Shown here one piece after another: positions 9,107-16,932 of a DNA stretch of 64,000 nucleotides; position 1 is the first letter of the stretch; each line of letters begins with the position of its first letter. The stretch covers positions 248,001-312,000 of the forward strand of contig CAVSZO010000063.1 in assembly GCA_963732335.1 (NCBI GenBank), given 5' to 3'. The notes beneath the pieces are model-generated. The model was given only the letters and a program-made list of their open reading frames with translations. It was not told where the DNA came from and ran no database searches. This stretch comes from Desertimonas sp963732335. Its GTDB lineage: Bacteria; Actinomycetota; Acidimicrobiia; Acidimicrobiales; Ilumatobacteraceae. A program made the translations under genes and the position numbers.

Positions 9107-9724
9107 TCATCCGGGGATTAAACACGCGGCGATGCATGAGGACACCATGATCGCGCAGTAGCCGCTGACCAAAACGGACTCCCACACGGTGAGCCCGTCG
9201 TTCTCGCCGTGGGTGTCGCTGGAGTCGTCCTCGCCGCCGGTGTCTCCGGCGTCCTCGTTCTCGACGTCGACCGGGTTGTCCTCGAGGTCGATCGGACCGC
9301 TGCCGTCGTCGTCCTCGGCTTCCTCGCCGTCGAAGATGTCGATATCCTCCTGGCCGAACGCCTCCCCCCACGACTCCATGCAGTCCTTCGCCAGCTGGTC
9401 GCAGGCGGCGATGCAGTCCGAGTCGTCCGAGCCGCCGTCGTCGTCCGAATTGGCCTGTTCGTACACCTCGAAGGCGTGGTGAGCGTCGAGCAACGTCGAG
9501 GTGAGCACCGCCACCGGTGTGCCCGGGTTGGCGAGGACCGCCAGGGTGGCGCGATGGACGTCGGTCACCGTCGTCAACGCCGAGTTGTCGAGCCTGGCGA
9601 CGCGTGCGGCCGAAGGGTAGGTGACCTTGAGCTTGAGGGCTCGACGCCGGATCTCGGCGACGAGGGCTGGACGGATCCGACGCTGTCGAGCAGTCGTTCC
9701 TGGGGATTGTGTGGTCTCTGACAT
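9107..9724 (-). CDS. acidic protein of unknown function with cysteine clusters
   Basis: A 205-residue protein whose ATG at 9724 is preceded by a good AAGGAGGC ribosome binding site. The N-terminal third is basic and helical (RQRRIRPALVAEIRRRALKL). A middle cysteine cluster reads DCIAACDQLAKDC. The next roughly 70 residues are almost entirely Asp, Glu, Gly and Ser. The C-terminus is hydrophobic with more cysteines (VSGYCAIMVSSCIAACLIPG). No signal peptide is evident. I do not recognise the family. The cysteine-rich hydrophobic tail after an acidic spacer is unusual and could be a membrane anchor or a modified or processed peptide; no maturation enzyme lies nearby. Confidence 0.7.
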   Translation of the reverse strand: MSETTQSPGTTARQRRIRPALVAEIRRRALKLKVTYPSAARVARLDNSALTTVTDVHRATLAVLANPGTPVAVLTSTLLDAHHAFEVYEQANSDDDGGSDDSDCIAACDQLAKDCMESWGEAFGQEDIDIFDGEEAEDDDGSGPIDLEDNPVDVENEDAGDTGGEDDSSDTHGENDGLTVWESVLVSGYCAIMVSSCIAACLIPG

Positions 9725-9954
9725 GGGGGAAGCCTCCTTGGCTTGAATCGAGCCTGCTTGTCGGTGCAGGCGGGGACGACGGTAGGGACCAGGCGTTACC
9801 CAGCCGTTACCCGCGCTCGTGTCGAGCCCCGGGGCACGATCGGCGCGAGAAGCCGGGGAGAGGCTCGCCCGGCTGCGCGGCGGGGCGACCCGTGCGAGGG
9901 CCCGATCGATGTCGCTGACGTCACCTCAACGAGATCACGCGATTCAATGCCGCG

Positions 9955-10698
9955 ATGGCAACCGAGTTAGATCTGACCGGGTTCGAGGCTCTCAGCTTCG
10001 ACTGCTACGGCACCCTCATCGACTGGGAGGCGGGAATCGCCGCTGTGCTGGCGCCGTGGGCTCGTGAACAGGGCCTCGACCTAACCGACGAAGAGCTGTT
10101 GCTGGCCTACGCCGACAACGAGGCGGCGGTCGAGCGGGAAACCCCGTCTGCGCTGTACCCAGAGGTCCTCGCCGCTGCTTTCCGTCGGACCGGCGATGGG
10201 CTCGGTCGCCCGGTGACCGATGAGTGGGCCCGGCGCCTCGGAAACTCGGTCCCGGATTGGCCGGAGTTCCCGGACTCGTCAGACGCCCTGGCCCGACTGA
10301 CCACGCACTACCAGCTGATCATCTTGTCCAACGTGCACCGCGACGGCTTCGCCGCCAGCAACCAACGGCTGCACGGCGACTTCGCCGCCATCATCACCGC
10401 CGAGGACGTCGGCGCCTACAAGCCGGCAGAGAACCACTTCCGAGCCCTCGACAGCACGCTGCGTGAGCTTGGCGTCGACCGCGCGGCGCTGCTCCACGTC
10501 GCCCAGAGCCTGTTCCATGACCACGTCCCGGCCAAGCGCCACGGGCTGGCCTCGGTGTGGATCAACCGGCGTCACGACCGCCCCGGCTGGGGGGCCACCC
10601 CCGCACCGTCCGAGGCATGGAGCTACGACCTCGAGTTCCCCTCGATGGCAAACTTCGCCGACGCCGTCGACCAAGCCTTCGTCAACGCCAAGAGCTGA
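9955..10698 (+). CDS. HAD superfamily hydrolase, haloacid dehalogenase type II
   Basis: A 247-residue HAD hydrolase close to L-2-haloacid dehalogenases. Motif I is LSFDCYGTLIDWE, with the nucleophilic Asp and the type II Tyr-Gly-Thr-Leu. Motif II is IILSNVH and motif III the Lys in EDVGAYKPAENHF. A cap domain sits between motifs I and II. Motif IV is degenerate (LLHVAQSLFHDHVPAK), as is usual in this subfamily. It would hydrolyse carbon-halogen or phosphate bonds, but the substrate is unknown. It is followed at once by a dispersed repeat copy. Confidence 0.92.
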   Translation: MATELDLTGFEALSFDCYGTLIDWEAGIAAVLAPWAREQGLDLTDEELLLAYADNEAAVERETPSALYPEVLAAAFRRTGDGLGRPVTDEWARRLGNSVPDWPEFPDSSDALARLTTHYQLIILSNVHRDGFAASNQRLHGDFAAIITAEDVGAYKPAENHFRALDSTLRELGVDRAALLHVAQSLFHDHVPAKRHGLASVWINRRHDRPGWGATPAPSEAWSYDLEFPSMANFADAVDQAFVNAKS

Positions 10699-10760
10699 CC
10701 CTCTCACCACCGCAGGCCATCGCTGGGATCAACCACCGAACAGCGCACTCGCGAAGTGCG

Positions 10761-10880
10761 CGGCGGTAGGTACCGTCACCCGGGCGCGCCGCCCTGCGAG
10801 CGGCGCGCCACTAGTCGGTGATCAGACGCGTATCCGTTCCCGCCCGCCTTCGCGGTACACCATCTCGCCCGTGTCGCATG
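10761..10880 (+). repeat. dispersed intergenic repeat, copy near 10.8 kb, with a strong hairpin
   Basis: The copy starts with CGGCGGTAGGTACCGTCACC and ends near GTCGCATG. It contains a perfect 10-bp stem, GGCGCGCCGC (10783-10792) and GCGGCGCGCC (10800-10809), with a 7-base loop. The left 50 bases match the copy near 27.5 kb closely. Located 62 bases after the HAD gene, it could also act as a terminator, although no U-tract follows. Confidence 0.6.
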
Positions 10881-10930
10881 CCGGGGTGGCGATGGCCGCC
10901 CGCTGGACAGCCAGTCGTGGTCGACGTACA

Positions 10931-10957
10931 GTTTTCCCGCCTTCAACAGCGAGGGTG
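10931..10957 (+). promoter_or_regulatory. SigF/SigB-like promoter of the truncated STAS gene
   Basis: GTTT at 10931-10934 and GGGT at 10953-10956, spaced by 18 bases, resemble the GTTT...GGGTA promoters of actinobacterial general-stress sigma factors. Nearly the same sequence occurs 649 bases downstream before the intact STAS gene, and a related one on the minus strand near 13.6 kb. Conservation between copies supports a functional element. Confidence 0.5.
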
Positions 10958-11005
10958 GCCGATCGTTCAGGTCGTCACGGTGATCCACACGCTGCTGGAG
11001 GCGAA

Positions 11006-11179
11006 TTGGCTTTCGATACCGCGTCGAGTCTGGCTGTCACCGTCACACTTGATGGCGATGGCGTGCTGATCGTGCCTCGGGGAGAGCTCGACCAGGAGAC
11101 CGCACCAGCCTTCGACTACTGCCTCGCCGATGCCCTCGGTGGCCAGGCGCTCGCCCGTTACCGCCGAGCATTTCGGTGA
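11006..11179 (+). pseudogene. truncated STAS-domain protein, 5' copy of a tandem duplication
   Basis: The first 43 or so codons match the STAS protein at 11673 almost residue for residue: LAFDTASSLAVTVTLDGDG here, MAFDSESSLSVTVRSDGDG there, then PRGELDQETAPAFDYCLADAL. After DAL the reading diverges and stops at 11179. The start codon is TTG where the intact copy has ATG, although the GGAGGCGAA ribosome binding site is kept. It is the remains of a tandem duplication about 0.65 kb apart. Confidence 0.75.
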
Positions 11180-11245
11180 CCAGTTCGTGAGGGTCGCATC
11201 GATGTGTCCCAGTCGTACCTGTAGGCGCAGAAGGGACGATGCTTG

Positions 11246-11449
11246 ATGACGAACTCCACCCGCATCGCCCTCATCGCCCTCGGTGTGGCCTGTGCCGCAC
11301 TTGCCGCTGCACGGTGGTTCGACGGCAATCGCAACGACCTCTCCGGTCGGGGCGTGCTCCTCGGCGCAATCGCCTTGGCGCTGGTCCTTGTGGGGGCAGT
11401 GGCTACTCCTGGACCGACCCGTTCCACCCTCCGCAGACGACGCAGGTGA
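11246..11449 (+). CDS. small two-helix membrane protein
   Basis: A 67-residue open frame with two hydrophobic helices, TRIALIALGVACAALAAARW and GVLLGAIALALVLVGAVAT, separated by a polar turn with Asn, Arg and Asp, and a basic C-terminus. The layout is typical of small membrane proteins but no family is recognised. It lies between the two STAS copies. A weak AAGGG sits a little too far upstream of the start. An accidental frame cannot be excluded. Confidence 0.5.
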   Translation: MTNSTRIALIALGVACAALAAARWFDGNRNDLSGRGVLLGAIALALVLVGAVATPGPTRSTLRRRRR

Positions 11450-11579
11450 ACATCACGTGCGAGACGCACCGGTCCGAACTCGACCGGCATGGCGGTCACC
11501 TCGCCGCAACACGTCCACCCCTGCACAGCCCGGCGTGGCAAAGTCCGACCGCTGGACACCGAGTTGGGGTGGGCGTACA

Positions 11580-11606
11580 GTTTGCCCGCCTTCAACAGCG
11601 AGGGTG
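11580..11606 (+). promoter_or_regulatory. SigF/SigB-like promoter of the STAS gene
   Basis: GTTT at 11580-11583 and GGGT at 11602-11605, spacer 18 bases, about 67 bases upstream of the ATG. A second AACAGTGAGGGTGTCG block follows, repeating the -10-like part (CAACAGCGAGGGTG). The same arrangement precedes the truncated copy. Confidence 0.5.
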
Positions 11607-11672
11607 GCCCTCAACAGTGAGGGTGTCGATCGTTTCGGCCGTCACGACGATCCACACGCTGCGGGAGGCGAA

Positions 11673-12101
11673 ATGGCTTTCGATTCCGAGTCGAGTCTGT
11701 CTGTGACCGTCAGGTCTGATGGTGATGGCGTTGTGATCGTCCCTCAGGGAGACCTCGACCAAGAGACGGTTACAACGTTCGAGTACTGCCTCGCCGATGC
11801 CCTCACGACAAGACGCACGCCGATACAAGTCGACCTCAGCCAGATCTCCTTCATCGACATTGCCGCGTATCGGGCGATCATGCGGTTCGGCGATCGCTGC
11901 GAGCGCCGCAACGTCGTCGTCGAGTGGCTCAATCCGAGCAGCTCGGCGCAGCTGATGTTTTTGATTCACGGCTCACCGCTCGGCGAACTCCACGACCCCC
12001 GGGCACGCGAGTCGGATCTCCCCCAAGAGATCGCGACCCCGGCCGTGACGGGCCGGCCAGGCTGCGGAACCATCTCCACGAACCGGTTCGGCGCGACCTG
12101 A
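11673..12101 (+). CDS. STAS-domain protein (anti-sigma-factor antagonist-like)
   Basis: A 142-residue protein with one STAS domain: VVIVPQGDLDQETVTTFEYC, then TPIQVDLSQISFIDIAAYRA. In classical SpoIIAA-type antagonists the second motif carries a phosphorylated Ser (D-S-S-G); here it is IDIAAY, so the usual switch residue is missing. A roughly 35-residue tail beyond the domain (ESDLPQEIATPAVTGRP onward) has no known match. The ATG at 11673 has GGGAGGCGAA in front. It would be expected to bind an anti-sigma kinase or a sensory partner in the cytoplasm; no anti-sigma factor lies in the window. The GAF-ANTAR gene is convergent next door. Confidence 0.85.
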   Translation: MAFDSESSLSVTVRSDGDGVVIVPQGDLDQETVTTFEYCLADALTTRRTPIQVDLSQISFIDIAAYRAIMRFGDRCERRNVVVEWLNPSSSAQLMFLIHGSPLGELHDPRARESDLPQEIATPAVTGRPGCGTISTNRFGAT

Positions 12102-12215
12102 CTCACAGCGGCCCGCCGGCTCCTGATACAAGGCCGGCGGTGAGGACCGAAATGCCGCCTGGTGATGGGCGACACGACTCCGTAGCGCGCCTTTGCCCGC
12201 CCGCGGGACGGTGTG

Positions 12216-12443
12216 TCAGACGGGGCGGTAGGCGAGTGGGTTGTCCTCGCCGCGGTCTTGGAAGAGTTCGTTGAGGGCATGCGTGAGGACGTTGTGATCG
12301 GAGTCGCTGACGTCGCGTCCACCGCGGAGATAGTCGGTGAGTTGACCGGCGTCGAGCTTGCCCCCGAGGGCGAAGTAGTCGATCCACACATCCAGGTACG
12401 ACAATCCAAGTTGTCGGCGGGCCGCCTCAAGGTCGTGAGCCAT
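12216..12443 (-). CDS. small protein downstream of GAF-ANTAR regulator
   Basis: A 75-residue soluble protein (from MAHDLEAARRQLGLSYLDVW) with a strong GGAGGAGACGACG ribosome binding site inside the end of the GAF-ANTAR gene, so the two are translationally coupled. Sequence features are aromatic residues in YLDVWIDYFALGGKL, a GQLTDYLRGG turn and a His-Asn-containing helix (DHNVLTHALNELFQDRG). I do not know its function, but the tight coupling suggests it works with the regulator upstream. Confidence 0.8.
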   Translation of the reverse strand: MAHDLEAARRQLGLSYLDVWIDYFALGGKLDAGQLTDYLRGGRDVSDSDHNVLTHALNELFQDRGEDNPLAYRPV

Positions 12444-13162
12444 CGTCGTCTCCTCCAGCTGTTTCGTCGACCACGTCGGCGGCGACGTCGCGCGAGCTTG
12501 CGGTTCGACGCTTGTGACCGCTCACGGAGCATCTCGAAGGCGGCGTCAGCATCGATTCGATGCGTTGCCATGAGTACTCCCTTGGCCTGTTCGATGACCG
12601 CCCGAGTCTCCATCGCCTTGGACAGGTTTTCCGACAGCTCAAAGACACTCCGATAGGAATGGGCGTTCGACACGACGATCGACGCCTGCGCGGCGAACGC
12701 CTGACACAGCTGTTCATCGTCATCGCTGAATCCAGCGACCGACTTGCCGTAGAGGTTCAACCCTCCGAACGTGTCCACACCCGCCAAGACGAGCGGCACC
12801 GACAACGAACTGCGGATGCCGTTAGCCCGGGCACTCGCGGCGTACATCGGCCAACGCCCGTCGGCCTCGATGTCATCGATACGCACGAAGCGGACTTCGC
12901 GAGCGGCGGTCAGGCACGGACCTTTGCGGGCGGCGTACTGGGCGTCGTCGAGAGCCTGCGCAGTGTCGTTCGTCGAACCGACCGTGATCGCCCGTCCCCG
13001 ATCGATCAGCGTCACGCTCGCCGACGTGCAGTTGGCCAGCTGTCGACAACCGGTCTCAGCGACACGGAGCAACGCACCTTGCAGGTTGGCATCGTCACTG
13101 ATCACCGTCTGCCACAACGCGTCGATACCAGGTGAACTCGACGGGACGCCCTCGTCGGACAT
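12427..13162 (-). CDS. GAF-ANTAR transcription antitermination regulator (one frameshift near the 3' end)
   Basis: The product has an N-terminal GAF domain (VAETGCRQLANCTSASVTLI through SSLSVPLVLAGVDTFGGLNL) and a C-terminal ANTAR RNA-binding domain (KAMETRAVIEQAKGVLMATH, then AFEMLRERSQASNRKL). ANTAR proteins bind paired hairpins in nascent mRNA and prevent termination; GAF would sense a signal. After NRKL the reading shifts: the expected end RDVAADVVDETAGG lies one frame over and terminates at 12427, whereas the unshifted frame runs into unrelated sequence to 11966. A single-base error near 12488 explains this. The ATG at 13162 has GGGAGGCAGGCC in front. Candidate ANTAR target hairpins were not found by eye. 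Confidence 0.8.
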
Positions 13163-13303
13163 GGCCTGCCTCCCAAGCTCGGGTGGAGAAGCCAGTCAGA
13201 CGACCCTGTACTCAAGGAAGGGTGGCGGACCTCAGAAACACACCGTACACAAGTCCCGACTCGACCTCCCACCCAGGCGAGAACTGCCCTCGAACTGAGC
13301 GCC

Positions 13304-13540
13304 TCACGCAACGTGTTGTGGCTTACCGCGGCGGCCCTGCGGCCGGCATCGCCGTTTCGCGTGGATGGCCCCACGGCGCAGTTGCGGCGACGACGTTGAG
13401 CGTACGAAGCCTGGCCGGGAGGACGGCGGTTCCCCCGGCCGCGCTGCTCCACGGAGGCGGGAAACCGAGAGCAGCGATCTGGATTGCTCGCCGCTGAAGA
13501 GGACAGCCGCACGCCCGGTCTGCCCGGCAATCAGCGTCAT
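13304..13540 (-). CDS. hypothetical open frame behind a SigF-like promoter
   Basis: A 78-codon frame starting MTLIAGQTGRAAVLFSGEQS with a good TGGAGG ribosome binding site four bases before the ATG at 13540. The rest is Arg/Pro-rich and not recognisable, so the coding part is probably decayed or spurious. What argues for a former gene is the upstream region, which is homologous to the STAS promoter regions. Confidence 0.3.
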   Translation of the reverse strand: MTLIAGQTGRAAVLFSGEQSRSLLSVSRLRGAARPGEPPSSRPGFVRSTSSPQLRRGAIHAKRRCRPQGRRGKPQHVA

Positions 13541-13582
13541 TCAACCTCCAACAGCGACGAATCACAGTGACGAACGATCAAC

Positions 13583-13609
13583 ACCCTCGCTGGTTGAAGG
13601 CAACCAAAC
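13583..13609 (-). promoter_or_regulatory. third SigF-like promoter copy, minus strand
   Basis: On the minus strand GTTT (13609-13606) is followed after 19 bases by GGGT (13586-13583), within sequence that matches the STAS promoter regions (TTCAACCAGCGAGGGTGTTG against TTCAACAGCGAGGGTG). About 40 bases downstream come a ribosome binding site and the ATG at 13540. Confidence 0.4.
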
Positions 13610-13746
13610 CGTACCTCCAGTGGTGCCCGAACATCCAGTCGGTCGTCGCGCCATACCTGCCGTCTGATGCCCAGAGCGCCACGTATCGGCCCTTTGACGG
13701 TACATGCGGTGCCGCTTGCGACCATCCGCGCTGAGAACGCCCAAAC

Positions 13747-14010
13747 GAGGCTGTCGCGAGCGATTGGTGATCGATGGCGTTGCACTCCTGTGGATGGACA
13801 TTCACCGGACCGATCTGGTTGTCCTCAGTCCCACTCGACGATCTCGGTGTCGAGAGTCCCGGAATCGGGACTGACGACGCCCGGAACCCTCGGTGCGTGT
13901 TCATGCATCCCGCCCGCCCTATCGCGACAGGCTCGAACTGGCACGGCCGACGACTCCCTGGCCGACACGAGCGTCGAGCTCGACGACGGCGCATTGATGT
14001 GGTACTCGTG
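13747..14010. repeat. 265-bp direct repeat, left copy
   Basis: This block recurs at 14581-14849 with over 90% identity by eye and a few single-base indels. Shared landmarks include GATCTGG, CCTCAGTCCCACTCGACGAT, GGTGCGTGTTCATGCATCCC and GGCCGACGACTCCCTGGCC. Its right end encodes, on the + strand, the peptide ADDSLADTSVELDDGAL, which reappears inside the Ca-binding remnant. On the minus strand it reads as a frame ending SGTLDTEIVEWD and a stop. It is probably a duplicated gene piece, not a mobile element: no terminal inverted repeats are seen. Confidence 0.75.
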
Positions 14011-14553
14011 AGCTCCGATCCCAACGAGGCCGACAGCGACCGCGACGGCATGAACGACGGGGACGAGGTCGACCTCGGGTGGGATCCGACGAAGTCCGAG
14101 CCGGAGCGGGTGCGCGACCATTGCGCCGACATGGACCGGAAGTGAGAGGGCCTCGACCGTTCGTACGAGGAGGCGCGCGACATGTTCCGCGACTCCGACT
14201 ACGACGGCTCGACAACCACACCGAACGTAAGCTGGGGCTCGACCTGTTCAAGCGCGACACCGACGGTGACACGCTGGAAGACGGCGTGGAGATCCAGCTC
14301 GGGCTCGACCCGAAGGACAATCTGCCGGACCCGCCCGAGCCCGCGCCGGACGTGCCAATGCGACTCGACGAGTCGTTCAGTTCACCCGTGGAACCGTCGA
14401 CGCCGGTGACGCCGATCGAGGCGGAGCCGCTGTACAAGACCGCGGCCGGGGAGCCGCACACGGCCGACGACTCCCTGGCCGACACGAGCGTCGAGCCGCG
14501 ACGACGGCGGCGCGTCGCTCGCGGACGGGTGGTTCGGGTCGTAGCGGCCGCCT
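14011..14553 (+). pseudogene. remnant of a protein with EF-hand/thrombospondin type 3-like calcium-binding repeats
   Basis: Three frames together encode a recognisable sequence. DPNEADSDRDGMNDGDEVDL is followed by GWDPTK; then, after a stop and shift, SYEEARDMFRDSDYDGLDNH; then KRDTDGDTLEDGVEIQLGLD. These D-x-D-x-D-G loops are typical of type 3 repeats that bind calcium, usually in secreted or surface proteins. A proline-rich linker (PDPPEPAPDVP) leads to DDSLADTSVE and, with one more base removed, a natural-looking end DDGGASLADGWFGS at 14553. At least three frame breaks mean it cannot be made as one protein. Confidence 0.65.
14461..14495 (+). repeat. short third copy of the 265-bp repeat's right end
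   Basis: Thirty-five bases beginning CGGCCGACGACTCCCTGGCC match the right portions of the two long copies. Here they lie in frame in the Ca-binding remnant (TADDSLADTSVE), which shows that the long copies carry pieces of the same or a paralogous gene. Confidence 0.7.
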
Positions 14554-14580
14554 GCTGTCCGAGTGCGGCAGACGCCCCTA

Positions 14581-14849
14581 GAGGCTGCCGCGTATAGCGA
14601 TTGATGATCGATGGCCATGCACTCCTGTTGATGGCCATTCGCCGGACCGATCTGGGTGTCCTCAGTCCCACTCGACGATCTCGGTGTCGAGAGTCCCGGA
14701 ATCGAGACTGACGACGCCCGGAAACCCTCGGTGCGTGTTCATGCATCCCGCCCGCCCCATCGCGACAGCCTCAAACTGGCACGGCCGACGACTCCCTGGC
14801 CGATACGAGCGTCGAGCTCGACGACGGCGCATTGATGCGGTCCTCGTGG
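14581..14849. repeat. 265-bp direct repeat, right copy
   Basis: Second copy of the block at 13747-14010, same orientation, 570 bases further on, flanking the Ca-binding remnant on its other side. An extra base in GGGTTTCCGG shifts the minus-strand frame relative to the left copy. On the minus strand an AACAGGAGTGCATGG block looks like a ribosome binding site and start, but the following frame is not recognisable. Nothing else is seen between here and the DUF1003 gene. Confidence 0.75.
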
Positions 14850-14997
14850 GCACCCTCGGTGTAGCGGTCTTTCCGGTCCGGCGCTCGGCCCGGCCTCCAA
14901 TGGGCTTGCGATCCCCGAGAACTTCGATTGCTCGGCGCGTTCATCGCGTCGAGACGGGCAAGCTCCAGCCACTGGATCGTCGAAAGGATCAGGAGAC

Positions 14998-15456
14998 ATG
15001 ACTGACAAGACGTCCGAGGCGCCACGACATCCGGCTCTGCTGGCCATCGCCGAGCGGAGATCGGCTGACTTGCAGCTCCGCATTGCCGACGCCATCACTG
15101 GCTTCGCGGGTTCGATGAAGTTCGTTTACCTACATGCCGCGATCTTCGCCTTCTGGATGGTGGTCTTGGAGAGGAGTCCATGGCCAACGCTGACGCTGAT
15201 CGTTTCGCTCGAGGCGATCTTCCTGTCGACGTTCGTGATGATCGGACAGAACCGACAGGCCGCAGTGCAGCAGGCCAAGTCCGACCACGACTTCGTCTCA
15301 AGTGAGATGGAGCTTCACTCGAATACTGAGTTGACTCGGCTCATCCACCAGCTCACGAAGGAGATCCACTCGCGTGTCGTCCCGACCCGAGCCGATATGA
15401 CCGCGATCCGCGACGACGATCGACGGCAGCCGCCGGCTGATCCGGGGTCGCCGTGA
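14998..15456 (+). CDS. DUF1003 family membrane protein
   Basis: A 152-residue protein with a DUF1003 core: RIADAITGFAGSMKFVYLHA, then LTLIVSLEAIFLSTFVMIGQ and NRQAAVQQAKSDHDF. Two membrane helices are linked by a short loop (WVLERSPWP region), and the C-terminal half is hydrophilic and helical, probably cytoplasmic. The ATG has AGGAG at good distance. The role of the family is unknown; related genes are often found near CorA-type transporters, but no such neighbour is present. It is convergent with the PAP2/LPG-synthase-like gene. Confidence 0.92.
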   Translation: MTDKTSEAPRHPALLAIAERRSADLQLRIADAITGFAGSMKFVYLHAAIFAFWMVVLERSPWPTLTLIVSLEAIFLSTFVMIGQNRQAAVQQAKSDHDFVSSEMELHSNTELTRLIHQLTKEIHSRVVPTRADMTAIRDDDRRQPPADPGSP

Positions 15457-15497
15457 GCACCACCCTGGTGAATCTTGCTGCGGCGCCGGTCGGACCT

Positions 15498-16932
15498 TCA
15501 GATCGTGCCGCGCTTGTGCAGTATCCGGAAGGCGATCCAGCCGGGCACGATGGGCAGCCAGAAGGTGGCGAGCCGGAACGTGAGCACACCGGCAATGGTT
15601 GGTGCCGCCGGGGCGCCGAGGGCGGTCAGTCCGGCGACGAGTGCGGCTTCGAGAGCGCCGAGTCCTCCGGGGGTGGGGGCCGGGGCGGCGACGACCGATG
15701 CTCCTAGGTAGACGAGGGCGATCTGCGCCCAGCTGAGCCCTTCTCCGAACGCATGGAGGGCGCACACGAGGGCTGCGATGTAGAGGGCTGTGATGGCGAG
15801 TGAACCGCCGAAGAGCTCGGCCGCCCGTCGTGGGTGGTGCAGGTCACGAGCGAGCGTGCGGAGTGCTCGGCCGGTGGGCTCGAGGAGTCGCTGCCGACCT
15901 GTAACTGTCCCGAGGGCGAGGCCGGCGACGGCGAAGACGGCGACGACGATGACGAGCATGATCCATCGGTCGGGCAGGTGCACGCTGTCGATCTGGCTGC
16001 GACCGACAACCGCACCGACGGCGACGAGCAAGCCGACGTGAACGATCGCTCCGGCCAGGGTGTTGGCGGCGGCGGCACCAACCGCTTCGGGTCTCGAGAT
16101 GCCCGTCCGCTCGAGGTAGCGGACCGAGACGCCGAAGCCGCCGAGGCCGGCCGGTGAGACTCGATTGGCGAAACTGTTTGCGAGCTGGACCGCTGTGGTT
16201 CGGCCCAAGGGGAGGGCCGGGGCAACGGTGCCCATTTGTGCAACCGCCGCGGCTATGTAGGTCGCGGCGGAGATGATGAGGGTGGCGGCGAGCCATCCAA
16301 TCTGGGCGTCACCGAGCGCGTCGAGCGTCTGGTGCAGCTCGCCCACCTGAGGCAGCAGCAGATGCACGGCGAACAGTCCGACGGCGAGCCAGACGATCGT
16401 CATCGGTCGAATCCGCGTGAGCCGTTCGAGCTCCGTTACCTCCGTGCCCGTACGGTCGGCGGCAACCGTCCGGAGGTCGTTCAACGCTCCGCGCTGGCGA
16501 TGCAGGGCCGACCGCGTCGCGGTCGAAAGTGCGAGCGGCTGGAGCAGCGGGATCGCTCGGCGCACGGCGCTCGTCCCGAGCACCTCGACTGCCGCATCGA
16601 CGGCGCGTTCGGCCCCGACGACAGCAGCGGTGGAGGCGAGGAGCTCGGCGATGTCTTGGGCCAGCCGATGCTCGGTCGCTGACATCTCGGCGAATCCGAA
16701 GTCGATGATCCAGGGCTGGCCGTCGGCGTCGACCATGATGTTGGCAAGTCGGAGGTCGCGGTGGGCGATGCGGGCCGTCTGGAGATGTTCGACCTGCTCC
16801 CACACGGCGTGCAGCAGCTCGGCCGTCAACTCGGCGGGGTCGAGCTCGGTGACTGTTCGGCCCTCGATGTTCTGCAGCACGAGCAGGGCCACACCGGACC
16901 GAACCCAGGCGCCGGCTTGCACCGCAGGCACC
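15498..16932 (-). CDS. kinase-like plus lysylphosphatidylglycerol-synthase-like membrane part of a broken fusion gene
   Basis: Second part of a gene that begins at 17944 and is split by a one-base frameshift near 16930. It starts in the middle of a kinase-like domain: IAHRDLRLANIMVDADGQPW then IIDFGFA, the catalytic HRD and metal-binding DFG. The rest is an LPG synthase/YbhN-type membrane domain of seven or eight helices (TIVWLAVGLFAVHLLLPQVG; NRVSPAGLGGFGVSVRYLER; PAPTPGGLGALEAALVAGL). Joined to the upstream part, the product would be about 810 residues: PAP2 phosphatase, kinase-like domain and LPG-synthase-like flippase domain, acting on membrane lipids. Whether the kinase-like part is active is unknown. 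Confidence 0.85.
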
